Part shown: in pieces, positions 8,772 through 16,807 of the stretch | Layout: each line of letters starts with the position of its first letter | How positions within the stretch are numbered: position 1 is the first letter of the stretch | DNA from: DASXVU01 sp963732855 | GTDB lineage: Archaea; Thermoplasmatota; Thermoplasmata; Methanomassiliicoccales; UBA472 | DNA: 64,000 nt | Assembly: GCA_963732855.1 (NCBI GenBank) | Contig: CAVTBB010000005.1 | Location: 496,001 to 560,000, forward strand | Direction of reading: 5' to 3' | Notes under the pieces: model-generated | What the model saw: only the letters and a program-made list of their open reading frames with translations | Database searches by the model: none | Told to the model about the DNA's origin: nothing | Translations under genes and position numbers: made by a program

Positions 8772-9230
8772 TTAGACCTCGTCGTTGATCGGGTTCGGGC
8801 CAATCTCCTTGATCAGCTCGTTGAACTCTTTGATAGTCTTCTGGAACTTCGCACCCTCCGAGGCGGAAACCCACTCGAGCTTCAGCCGGTCCGGGTTGAA
8901 TCCATATTGTTCAAGCAGCACCCTTAGGAGCGCTATCCTCCTGCGGGTCCTGTAGTTGCCACCGATGTAGTGACAGTCGGCCGGGTGGCATCCGAGCACC
9001 AGGACGCCGTCTGCGCCGTTGGCGAAGGCCCGGAGAACGAACTCCGGGTCGACCCTCGCCGAGCACATGGTCCTGATGACCCTGAAGTTGGTCGGCATCT
9101 GCAGTCTTGACACTCCAGCCAGGTCGGCCCCGGCGTAGGAGCACCAATTGCAGCAGAATACGACGAGCTTCGGATCGAACTCACCCGTCTCCTCCGGCTT
9201 CGCTTGTGTCTGGGTAACGGTTTCGGACAT
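8772..9230 (-). CDS. mvhD: MvhD, [2Fe-2S] electron-transfer subunit linking hydrogenase to HdrA
   Basis: The 152-residue protein has the MvhD pattern VVFCCNWCSYAGADLAG (Cys26, Cys27, Cys30), then a later MCSARVDP and GCHPADCHY. These ligate the [2Fe-2S] centre that hands electrons from MvhAG to the flavin of HdrA. ATG 9230 overlaps the hdrA TAA stop by one base, so translation is coupled. The open frame extends back to 9440, but that is out-of-frame hdrA sequence and is not used. Confidence 0.94.
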   Translation of the reverse strand: MSETVTQTQAKPEETGEFDPKLVVFCCNWCSYAGADLAGVSRLQMPTNFRVIRTMCSARVDPEFVLRAFANGADGVLVLGCHPADCHYIGGNYRTRRRIALLRVLLEQYGFNPDRLKLEWVSASEGAKFQKTIKEFNELIKEIGPNPINDEV

Positions 9231-10348
9231 TACTTTCCACCTCCCACGAGGGCCGCGTCGATCTGCGCTATGATCTGGTTGTTCTTGAAGCCTTTCTGCT
9301 CCATTGCACCTGAGGGGCATGCCGCCACGCAGGTTCCACAACCCATGCACAGTCCTTCGTTGACCACTGCTTTCAGCTTCTTGGGGTCCTTCGGGTCCAC
9401 AACAGTGGTGATCGCCTTGTATTCGCAAACTGGCTCGCATATGCCGCAGCCGTCGCAGATATCGTCGTTCACCGCTGCAATTATACCCTGGGTCTCCAGG
9501 AACTGTTTCGAGATTATGGTCATTGCCCTGGCGGCCGCTCCGGACGCCTGTGCGATGCTCTCATCAAGGAACTTTGGCCAGTGCGCCAGTCCGGCCATGT
9601 ATATGCCGTTGGTGGCGAAGTCTACCGGCCTTAGCTTCATGTGCGCCTCGAGGAAGTAGCCATCCTTGCTCAGTGGCACCTTCAGGATCTTGGCTAGGTG
9701 CTCATTGTCCGGTTGGGGCCTGACACCTGCGCTCAGCACGATCATGTCCGGGTGGAACATGAGCGGCGATCCCAGGATCACATCGTCGGCGACGATCTTC
9801 AGACCGGCGCCTTCCTTGCTGACCACCGGGTCCTTGTCCTCTGGGAACCTGACGAACTTGACACCGAGCTCTGCGGCATCCTTGTACAAGGACTCCCGGA
9901 ACCCGTAGGTCCTGATGTCCTTGTGGAAGACGTAGACCTCTGCGGTCGGGTCCTTCTTCTTGATCTCGATTGCGTTCTTGACCGCCTTGGCGCAGCACAC
10001 CCTGCTGCAGTACGGGGCCTCCTTGTTCCTGGAACCGACGCACTGGATCATTGCGACTTTCTTAGCGTGCAACTGACCGTGGTGTAGCTTCTCTTCCAGC
10101 TCGGTCTGGGTGATGACATTCTTATCCTGTCCGTACAGGAACTCCTTGGGCTTGTATTCCTCACCGCCAACCGCCACGATGACGGCCCCGGTCTCATATT
10201 CCTGCCCGCGGATCTTGGCCTTGAAGTTGCCGACGAATCCGGTCAGGTCCTCAAGCTCGGAGTTCATGTGCAGGGTGATGTTCTTGCTATCCTGGACATT
10301 CTTGATGATCTCGTGCATGACGGATTCTCGGGCTCTTTCCGCCCTCAT
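9230..10348 (-). CDS. hdrA: HdrA C-terminal part, separated from the N-terminal part by a frameshift
   Basis: The 372-residue reading frame continues HdrA: the rest of the second FAD/NAD-binding unit, a CVGSRNKEAPYCSRVCC Cys segment, and two C-terminal 4Fe-4S ferredoxin motifs (CDGCGICEPVC and CMGCGTCVAAC). It carries no credible start of its own: ATG 10348 lies inside the overlap with the other frame and has no clear ribosome binding site. The frame differs by one base from the N-terminal part, and homology switches near 10330-10340. It should be read together with the N-terminal entry as one broken or recoded gene. Confidence 0.85.
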   Translation of the reverse strand: MRAERARESVMHEIIKNVQDSKNITLHMNSELEDLTGFVGNFKAKIRGQEYETGAVIVAVGGEEYKPKEFLYGQDKNVITQTELEEKLHHGQLHAKKVAMIQCVGSRNKEAPYCSRVCCAKAVKNAIEIKKKDPTAEVYVFHKDIRTYGFRESLYKDAAELGVKFVRFPEDKDPVVSKEGAGLKIVADDVILGSPLMFHPDMIVLSAGVRPQPDNEHLAKILKVPLSKDGYFLEAHMKLRPVDFATNGIYMAGLAHWPKFLDESIAQASGAAARAMTIISKQFLETQGIIAAVNDDICDGCGICEPVCEYKAITTVVDPKDPKKLKAVVNEGLCMGCGTCVAACPSGAMEQKGFKNNQIIAQIDAALVGGGK

Positions 10349-12257
10349 GCGTCAGCAGCTTGTTCATCCTGCCGCCCAGTTCTCCGGTCCTCTCAATGAG
10401 CTCTACCTTGAATCCCTGCTGAGCGATGTCCAGCGCAGCGGTCATTCCCGCGAGTCCACCACCGACTACGACGGCCGCGTGGGTTACTCCCAACTTCGAC
10501 TTGGATAACGGCTCGAGGAATCTGGACTTGGCGATTGCCATCCTTACCAGGTCCTTCGACTTCTGGGTTGCCTTTTCCGGCTCATGCATGTGGATCCAAG
10601 AGCATTGGTCACGGATGTTGGCCATCTCGAACAAGAACATGTTCAATCCGGCTTCCTTGATGGTGCTCTGGAACAGTGCCTCGTGGGTACGGGGCGTGCA
10701 GGACGCTACGACCACACGGTTCAGCTTGTGCTCCTTGATCAGAGCCTTGATCCTCTCTTGCGAATCGGCCGAGCAGGTATACTTGTTCTCTTCCGCGTAG
10801 GTGACGTTAGGAAGGGTCTTGGCATAGTCGACGACCGATGGGACATCGACGGTTCCACGGATGTTGATACCGCAGTCGCATACGAAGACGCCGATCCTGG
10901 GCTCCTGTCCGTGAACGTCGGTTTCGGGAGTCTCCTTGACCACCGTGTCGATCCCGACGCGGTTCTCGCACACCAATGCGCCTGCCTTCGACGCCGCACC
11001 GGACGCTTCCGCGACCGTGGTCGGGATGTCCTTCGGGGCAGCGAATGCGCCACTGACGAACACTCCCTTCCTGGAGGTCTCCAACGGAGAGTATATTCCA
11101 GTCTGGCAGAATCCGTATGGGTTGAGCTTTATGCCTACCGTGTCAGCGATGTTCTTGGCTTCTACTGGTGGCTCGAAACCGACCGAAAGGACGACCATGT
11201 CGAACTCTTCGGCTGCCACTTCCAGACCGTTGCTGTAGCGCAGGATCAGGTTCTTGGTCTCTGGGCTCTCCTCGACCGATGCCACGCGGGTTCCGCGGTA
11301 CATCTTGATATGATACTCCTTCTCGGCACGGGCCCGATAGTCCTCGAACTCCTTACCGAAAGCCCTGACGTCCATGAAGAAGATGGTCGGCTCAAGTCCC
11401 GCGGTATGCTCACCGGCGATGATGGCTTGCTTCATGGCATACATGCAACAAACGGACGAGCAGTACGGGTTTCCGACCTTCTCGTCCCTGGAACCGACAC
11501 ACTGAATCCAAGCCACCTTCTTCGGGGTCTTGTGGTCGGTTGGCCTGACCACGTGACCCTGGTAGGGTCCGGTAGCGGACAGGATCCTTTCGAAATCCAG
11601 GCTGGAGACGACGTTCTTGAACTCGCCATATCCGTATTCCTTCTTGGCCCGGGCATCGAAGATATCGAAACCGGGGGACAGAACGATCGCGCCTACGTCG
11701 ATCTTCTCCTCTGTCGCCTTCATCTCATAATCAATGGCGCCGGCCGGGCAGTTCTTTTTGCATAGGCCGCACCTTCCCTTTGTCAGGAACAGGCACTTTG
11801 TATCGTCGATGGCGTATTTCATCGGTACTGCCTGAGCATAGGGGACGTAGACTGCCTTCCTCGTGACCATTCCCTGCTCGAACTCTGCAGGGGTCTTCGA
11901 GGGGCACTTCTCAGCGCATATGCCGCATCCGACACAGAGATCCTCTCGGACGTATCTCGGATGCTTCTTGAGGGTGACGGTGAAATTTGGTGCTTCACCT
12001 TCGACCTTCATGACCTCTGTCAAGGTCATCATGGTGATCATCGGGTGCCTTGCTGCCTCCACGAGTTTCGGGGACAGGATGCACATTGAGCAATCGTTCG
12101 TTGGGAACGTCTTGTCCAATTGTGCCATCACACCGCCAATGCTTGGCTTTCTCTCTGTGAGGTAGACTCTCAGTCCGGATTCAGCCAGGTCTAACGCTGT
12201 CTGAACACCGGAAATGCCTCCCCCTACAACCAATACGGAACCAGTCTTTGCCGACAT
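10287..12257 (-). CDS. hdrA: HdrA N-terminal part (heterodisulfide reductase subunit A, long tandem form)
   Basis: The 656-residue frame begins at ATG 12257 behind a strong GGAGGAG. It holds one FAD-binding unit (VVGGGISG, 10-17), the ferredoxin-like CVGCGICAEKC, a further Cys cluster, then a VCDCGINI segment and a second dinucleotide fold (VVVGGGLAGMTAALD) near its end. HdrA carries the flavin that bifurcates electrons from H2 between ferredoxin and a heterodisulfide. The frame runs into nonsense and TAG at 10287. Joined to the downstream frame it gives about 1,000 residues, longer than classical HdrA. HdrB and HdrC are not in the window. Confidence 0.88.
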   Translation of the reverse strand: MSAKTGSVLVVGGGISGVQTALDLAESGLRVYLTERKPSIGGVMAQLDKTFPTNDCSMCILSPKLVEAARHPMITMMTLTEVMKVEGEAPNFTVTLKKHPRYVREDLCVGCGICAEKCPSKTPAEFEQGMVTRKAVYVPYAQAVPMKYAIDDTKCLFLTKGRCGLCKKNCPAGAIDYEMKATEEKIDVGAIVLSPGFDIFDARAKKEYGYGEFKNVVSSLDFERILSATGPYQGHVVRPTDHKTPKKVAWIQCVGSRDEKVGNPYCSSVCCMYAMKQAIIAGEHTAGLEPTIFFMDVRAFGKEFEDYRARAEKEYHIKMYRGTRVASVEESPETKNLILRYSNGLEVAAEEFDMVVLSVGFEPPVEAKNIADTVGIKLNPYGFCQTGIYSPLETSRKGVFVSGAFAAPKDIPTTVAEASGAASKAGALVCENRVGIDTVVKETPETDVHGQEPRIGVFVCDCGINIRGTVDVPSVVDYAKTLPNVTYAEENKYTCSADSQERIKALIKEHKLNRVVVASCTPRTHEALFQSTIKEAGLNMFLFEMANIRDQCSWIHMHEPEKATQKSKDLVRMAIAKSRFLEPLSKSKLGVTHAAVVVGGGLAGMTAALDIAQQGFKVELIERTGELGGRMNKLLTHEGGKSPRIRHARDHQECPG

Positions 12258-12921
12258 TTGTGCTCCTCCTTCTATTTTACAATCCATCAATATCAGTTAA
12301 CGGAACGGCCTTCACAGTAAACGAAGCTCTTAGAACGGACGCCCTGTCAATGTCAAGGCGCCCCGCGCCTCGGCCAGAACCTTCCTTCGTACCGGTCAGA
12401 CTTTCCACCTTCCAACAATCACTTGCTGCGGCCCCACAGATCGCTTGCATCGAACTGGTGGCCATTTCTCGCAACCCATTTCCGTTTCCTAGGCGGTCGT
12501 GGCTGCGGTGAAGAACCGCTATTAATCCCCCATTCACCGGTTGTTTCGTAGGAGATGCCGTGTCATGTCGTGTCGCGGTTTTTCGTGAATACGGATGTCC
12601 GTATTTTAACGTTTTGTACTTTATCTTCGGCATGACACCGGGTACCTCTGATGCCCTCTTTCTTAAGAGCTTTTCGCTTTATTTCTATGTAAATCCCGAA
12701 GGTTCGCCCGATCTCCAATTTTGAACACTATGCCATATTCATATAATAACTGTAAAGCGTCAATGTAATGAACTATAGTAAGAAGGAATTTGACAAGTTG
12801 ATGTTGAGACCGCTATGCAACCGTCACAGTCCAAAAAATGGAATCACAGACAAAGGATTTTAGTCCCTGAACGGTTTGGGAAAAAACTGACTGAGGTCAG
12901 GTATAGGGAGAGAGCAGAACC
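12258..12921. other. Intergenic region between hdrA and the zinc-ribbon gene
   Basis: These 664 bases separate divergent transcripts and hold no gene that I can support. A 118-codon minus-strand frame (12277-12633) has no recognisable features. The region contains a short palindrome at 12588-12605 and an A/T-rich part at 12700-12790 that could hold both promoters. Confidence 0.5.
12588..12605. promoter_or_regulatory. 18-bp inverted repeat upstream of hdrA
   Basis: AATACGGA and TCCGTATT flank a two-base centre, an uninterrupted 8-bp inverted repeat. It lies about 330 bases before the hdrA start in a gene-free region. An operator for the hydrogenase operon is possible but not shown. Confidence 0.3.
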
Positions 12922-13626
12922 TTGAGAAATCCTTTTTCCGGATTGTTCAAAAGACGGTTGGTGATGCGATTGGAGCTCATCCAGCCAATGCCTGCGAAGC
13001 CGCCGGCCATGGCAAAGGCACAGGTGGCCTTGAGACAAAGACCGAGAGTGGTCCCGATCAAACCGAAACATGACATCGTTGTCTGCCAAATCTGCATGGG
13101 AAGGGTCAAACTGGGATTGAACGTGGCCAAATGTGAGTGTGGCAAAAGCTTCCACGATGTATGCCTGGAAAGAACGACGTTCTGCCCTTATTGTCAAAAG
13201 ACCTACGATTCGGCCGCGGTGGCTCTAATCTCAAAGAAGAGGGAGATGCCAAAGGTGGAGAAGATCCCATGCCCTTCCTGCGGTCTGATGATCATGACCG
13301 ATTCCCGGAGGTGCAGTTGCGGGGCGGTCTTCGTGGAGGACGAGCAATTCGATTGTGCCAATTGCGGATCGGTGGTCTTTGCCGATAAGATGGTATGCGC
13401 TCGTTGCGGTGAGGTATATGAGATTTACACGCCAACGCTCTGTCCCATATGTTCAAGGGTATTCAACGAGGAGACAGGGATGTGCGAGTGCGGCGCATTC
13501 ACCGGTGACGCGTGCCCCGAGTGCGGCATACCCCTTGAGCTCGATGACCGGGCCTGCCCCAGATGCGGAACCCTGTTCGAGTATGTCGGCACGCCCAACG
13601 AGATAGCTGAAAGGAATCGCCCCTAA
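12922..13626 (+). CDS. C4HC3 (RING-CH-like) and multi-zinc-ribbon protein
   Basis: The 234-residue soluble protein is packed with Cys pairs. Cys55, Cys58, Cys71, Cys73, His78, Cys81, Cys88 and Cys91 form a C4HC3 arrangement like RING-CH or PHD fingers, including FHDVCLERTTFCPYC. After it come further CxxC knuckles (about 117-134, 145-162, 174-190 and 198-214) forming zinc ribbons. A basic, proline-rich N terminus (1-50) precedes them. The TTG start at 12922 has GGGAGAG upstream; ATG 12964 is the alternative. The function is unknown; nucleic-acid or protein binding is plausible. Confidence 0.75.
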   Translation: MRNPFSGLFKRRLVMRLELIQPMPAKPPAMAKAQVALRQRPRVVPIKPKHDIVVCQICMGRVKLGLNVAKCECGKSFHDVCLERTTFCPYCQKTYDSAAVALISKKREMPKVEKIPCPSCGLMIMTDSRRCSCGAVFVEDEQFDCANCGSVVFADKMVCARCGEVYEIYTPTLCPICSRVFNEETGMCECGAFTGDACPECGIPLELDDRACPRCGTLFEYVGTPNEIAERNRP

Positions 13627-13734
13627 TCATTCCACCTACCAGAATTGAAGATTCTTTTTATAAGATCAAGAACAAATGGAATAAATATCACATTTGTATT
13701 ATTCAATCAAGGGTGTGGGTGCACTTGAGATTCA

Positions 13735-14850
13735 TTGTTTGACGTTCCAGACGAAGGTAAAGACGAATCACGGGAAGAAATCCCTAGCATGCAACCTCAG
13801 ATGACTAGTGAGGACGACGCCGAGCTCATGAAGCTCGTGGAGACCCTCCGGGTCAAGATCTCCATCATTGGCTGCGGCGGTGGCGGATCGAACACGGCCC
13901 GAAGAGTGACCCAGGCGGGAGTCTCTGGAACAACCATCGTTGCCTGTAACTCGGATGCCCGGCATCTTCTGGCCATACAGGTCCCGAACAAGGTCCTGCT
14001 CGGCAAGTCCACGACCAAGGGCTTGGGAGCGGGCGCCATTCCAGAGATTGGACAGCAAGCGGCCGAGGAATCCGAAGGAGACTTGAGGAAATATGTCCTG
14101 GGTGCGAACATAGTGTTCGTCACGGCGGGCATGGGCGGCGGGACCGGGACCGGTTCTGCGCCGGTCGTTGCGGAGATGGCGCGGAGACAGGGGGCCCTGG
14201 TCATCGGCATAGTGACCCTTCCGTTCAAGGCCGAAGGACGGATCAGGATGGAGAACGCCCTGAAGGGCTTGAACAATCTACGCGAGCACTGCGACACCAC
14301 CATCGTGGTCCAGAACGACAAGCTTCTGGAACTTGTGCCGCGACTCCCCATAGAGGCGGCGTTCAAGGTGGCCGACGAGGTCCTGATGCAGAGCATCAAG
14401 GGCATCACCGAAGTGGTCACCAAGCCTGCCCTGGTAAACCTTGATTTCAATGATATACTGACAATCATGAAGAATGGCGGCATCGCGATGATAGGCATCG
14501 GCGAGGCAGATTCCGACGAAGACGACCGCGTCAACAAGGCAGTGAATGACGCCCTGACCTCTCCAATGCTAGGGGATGTGGATCTGCACGAAGCGAAAGG
14601 AGCTATGATCCGTGTTGTGGGCGGCCCGGACATGACGGTAACCGAGGCAGAGAGAGCTGCAGAACTGGTCAGCGAGGCCGTCAACCCGAGGGCAAGGGTC
14701 ATCTGGGGATGCGCCGTCGAGCCAGAGATGAAAGGGAAGCTCAGTGCCATGGTGATAATCACCGGTCTGAAGCAAACCGCCATTGCGGGCAAGACAGAAC
14801 CGGTCTGCGCCCCTGCAGCGAACAAGACTGTATCATCCAGGACTTGGTGA
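13735..14850 (+). CDS. ftsZ: Cell division GTPase FtsZ
   Basis: The 371-residue protein shows the FtsZ fold: the N-terminal IIGCGGGGSNT loop (44-53), the GTP signature GGGTGTG at 134-140 and the LDFNDI segment of the T7 loop that completes the GTPase site of the next subunit. It polymerises at midcell to drive division. The frame begins at TTG 13735, and ATG 13789 is also possible; the first 30 residues are acidic and probably disordered. A TATA-like AATAAATATCA lies at about 13679-13689. The RNase P gene follows closely. Confidence 0.95.
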   Translation: MFDVPDEGKDESREEIPSMQPQMTSEDDAELMKLVETLRVKISIIGCGGGGSNTARRVTQAGVSGTTIVACNSDARHLLAIQVPNKVLLGKSTTKGLGAGAIPEIGQQAAEESEGDLRKYVLGANIVFVTAGMGGGTGTGSAPVVAEMARRQGALVIGIVTLPFKAEGRIRMENALKGLNNLREHCDTTIVVQNDKLLELVPRLPIEAAFKVADEVLMQSIKGITEVVTKPALVNLDFNDILTIMKNGGIAMIGIGEADSDEDDRVNKAVNDALTSPMLGDVDLHEAKGAMIRVVGGPDMTVTEAERAAELVSEAVNPRARVIWGCAVEPEMKGKLSAMVIITGLKQTAIAGKTEPVCAPAANKTVSSRTW

Positions 14851-14859
14851 ATAAGGCTA

Positions 14860-15168
14860 ATGGTCGTCAAGGAGAAACGCGGGCGCCGCCGCTATGTGGC
14901 GTTCGAGACCTCCGAGGTCATCGACGCGGAGACGGTGTCACGGGAGATCATCTCGAGCGCCGTCCGCCTAGGGGTCCGACCGCCGAAACTTGTTCAGTTC
15001 GAGGGGCAGCGCGGTATCGTCCGCTCGTCCGAACCCGATAAGGCGGCGACCATAAAGCTCCTGAACGAAGCCGAGCTTCCCATGAAGACCCTTCGCACCT
15101 CCGGCACCCTAAAAACCCTCAGGGAGCGCTATTTCGAACCTGAAACGAAGGACGGCAAGCGGGCGTAA
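14860..15168 (+). CDS. rnp2: Ribonuclease P protein component 2 (Rpp14/Pop5 family)
   Basis: The 102-residue protein has the Pop5 pattern: a basic start, RRYVAFETSEVIDAETV, then a strand-helix arrangement ending in LRTSGTLKTLRERYF. Pop5 pairs with Rpp30 on the catalytic domain of RNase P RNA and helps to process pre-tRNA 5' ends. It starts ten bases after ftsZ and is followed by a hairpin (15176-15190) and the promoter of psmA. Confidence 0.88.
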   Translation: MVVKEKRGRRRYVAFETSEVIDAETVSREIISSAVRLGVRPPKLVQFEGQRGIVRSSEPDKAATIKLLNEAELPMKTLRTSGTLKTLRERYFEPETKDGKRA

Positions 15169-15175
15169 GGAGGAC

Positions 15176-15190
15176 GGTGGGCGGGCCACC
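15176..15190 (+). terminator. Hairpin after the RNase P subunit gene
   Basis: GGTGG and CCACC flank a five-base loop seven bases past the rnp2 stop. It lies in the gap before the proteasome promoter and may mark the 3' end of the ftsZ-rnp2 transcript, although no strong T run follows at once. Confidence 0.3.
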
Positions 15191-15248
15191 AACCCCCTGT
15201 TATTGACCTAGCCAGCATCACTGAAGTAATGCTTAGAAAATACCCAAC

Positions 15249-15257
15249 AAATATATA
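15249..15257 (+). promoter_or_regulatory. TATA box of the psmA-exosome cluster
   Basis: AAATATATA lies 51-59 bases before the psmA ATG. Transcription would begin near 15280, leaving a short leader with GAAGGAG at 15294-15300, seven bases before ATG 15308. Confidence 0.55.
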
Positions 15258-15307
15258 GGCGAGGATAACTTTAGGTGCTGTCGTAACACGTTCGAAGGAG
15301 TGATTAG

Positions 15308-16030
15308 ATGCAACCAGGACAAATGGCATATGATCGGGCCATAACTGTGTTTTCGCCGGACGGAAGATTGTTCCAGGTGGAGTACGCTAGGGAGGCGGTC
15401 AAGAGGGGGACCACAACCGTCGGGCTGAAGTTCAAGGACGGAGTGGTCCTAATAGTGGACAAGAGGATCGCAAGCCGGCTCATGGAACCGAAGTCCATCG
15501 AAAAGATATTCAAGATAGACCATCACATCGGCTGCGCCACATCCGGACTAGTAGCCGATGCGAGGATACTCGTTGATCAGGCCAGGGTTATCGCCCAGGT
15601 GAACAAAATCACCTACGACGAGAACATGGGGGTCGAGGAGCTGGTCAAGCGCATATGCGACTATAAGCAGAACTATACACAGTACGGCGGCGTCAGGCCG
15701 TTCGGAACTGCTTTGCTGGTCGCCGGCGTGGACGAGCTCGGAGAGCACCTGTTCGAGACCGACCCGAGCGGTGCGCTCGTGTCCTATAAGGCAGGCAGCA
15801 TCGGCGCTGGTCGCAATGTCGTAATGGAGGTCTTCGAAGAACTATACGCCGAAGGCATGGCCATGGAAGACGCCGTGGAACTGGGCCTGAAAGCGCTGAA
15901 AAAGGCGACCGAGGAGGAGAAGCTCAACCCGAAGGCCGTGGAGATTGGCATCGTTAGGCGTGGAGAGAACTTCCGCCGAATGGACGACAGCGAAGCCGAG
16001 ACCTATATCCAACGGGTCAACGCTGCGTAA
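15308..16030 (+). CDS. psmA: Proteasome subunit alpha
   Basis: The 240-residue protein begins with the alpha-subunit N-terminal helix signature YDRAITVFSPDGRLFQVEYA, the gate region that docks the PAN ATPase. The outer alpha rings of the 20S particle control substrate entry. The body fits the N-terminal nucleophile fold without the catalytic Thr of beta subunits. A strong Shine-Dalgarno (GAAGGAG) fixes ATG 15308. It heads the conserved archaeal cluster with SBDS and the exosome. Confidence 0.97.
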   Translation: MQPGQMAYDRAITVFSPDGRLFQVEYAREAVKRGTTTVGLKFKDGVVLIVDKRIASRLMEPKSIEKIFKIDHHIGCATSGLVADARILVDQARVIAQVNKITYDENMGVEELVKRICDYKQNYTQYGGVRPFGTALLVAGVDELGEHLFETDPSGALVSYKAGSIGAGRNVVMEVFEELYAEGMAMEDAVELGLKALKKATEEEKLNPKAVEIGIVRRGENFRRMDDSEAETYIQRVNAA

Positions 16031-16041
16031 TCGGGGTCTGG

Positions 16042-16740
16042 ATGGTAGACATCGAGGACGCGATCATCGCGAAGCTGGAATCCCACGGGGAGACCTTTGA
16101 GATATTGATCGATCCCAAGGTCGTCAATTTACTCAAGGAGGGCAAGGAGCCCAACCTAGTCGACTATATGGTGATTGACGAGGTCTTCAAGAATGCCCAC
16201 AAGGGCACAAAAGCTCCCGAGGAGAAGATTAAGGAGATTTTCGGCACCAACGATGTAATTGAGGTCGCCAAGCAGATTATTCTCAAAGGAGAGATCCAGC
16301 TAACCGCCCAACAAAGGAAGGAAATGCTGGAGAACAAGCGGAAGCGGATTGTGTCCGAGATAGCCCGAAACGCCATAAACCCCCAGACGGGAGGTCCGCA
16401 CACCGCCGAGCGCATCTCCATGGCAATGGATGAAGCCAAGGTGCACATCGATGCCTTCAAGCCGGTCGAGCAGCAAATAAATCAGGTGCTGGACAAGCTG
16501 AGGCCACTGATCCCGATCAGGTTCGAGAAGATCAAGATCGCGCTGAAGCTCACCGGAGACGAGTACGGCAAGTGCTACGAGGACATCATCCACTTCGGGA
16601 AGATCCTGAAGGAGGAATGGGAAGCGAATGGGGCCTGGATCGGAGTGGTGGAGATCCCTGCGGGCATGAGGGACGACTTCTATGGACGTTTGAATGAACG
16701 GACCAAGGGGAACGCGCAGACAAAGCAGCTTAAGAACTAG
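16042..16740 (+). CDS. Ribosome maturation protein SBDS (Sdo1)
   Basis: The 232-residue protein has the three SBDS domains: the N-terminal FYSH domain, the central helical domain with GGPHTAERISMAMDEA, and a C-terminal ferredoxin-like domain. In eukaryotes SBDS works with an EF2-like GTPase to release eIF6 from the large subunit; an equivalent role is expected in archaea. It starts 11 bases after psmA and ends in TAG. The position between psmA and rrp4 is the usual archaeal one. Confidence 0.96.
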   Translation: MVDIEDAIIAKLESHGETFEILIDPKVVNLLKEGKEPNLVDYMVIDEVFKNAHKGTKAPEEKIKEIFGTNDVIEVAKQIILKGEIQLTAQQRKEMLENKRKRIVSEIARNAINPQTGGPHTAERISMAMDEAKVHIDAFKPVEQQINQVLDKLRPLIPIRFEKIKIALKLTGDEYGKCYEDIIHFGKILKEEWEANGAWIGVVEIPAGMRDDFYGRLNERTKGNAQTKQLKN

Positions 16741-16768
16741 GCGTCTCGGTGCTCATATGAAGGGAAGG

Positions 16769-16776
16769 TTTTTAAA
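16769..16776 (+). promoter_or_regulatory. TATA box before rrp4
   Basis: TTTTTAAA lies 32-39 bases before the rrp4 ATG, in the only sizeable gap of the cluster. It suggests that the exosome genes can be transcribed separately from psmA-SBDS. Confidence 0.5.
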
Positions 16777-16807
16777 CCAATCAGGATTTGCATGAAGATG
16801 TGGTCAA

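Noticed and set aside
8772..9440. 222-residue version of MvhD
   Set aside because: The first 70 residues are out-of-frame hdrA sequence; the ATG overlapping the hdrA stop is the sensible start.
10287..10289. TAG at the end of the HdrA N-terminal frame as a pyrrolysine codon
   Set aside because: The sequence after the frameshift is already out of frame before this TAG, so reading through it would not restore HdrA.
10584..11765. 393-codon plus-strand frame
   Set aside because: It lies antisense to hdrA, shows no domain, and its length follows from the strong codon bias of hdrA.
12277..12633. 118-codon minus-strand frame upstream of hdrA
   Set aside because: It has no recognisable domain, overlaps the likely promoter region and lacks a ribosome binding site.
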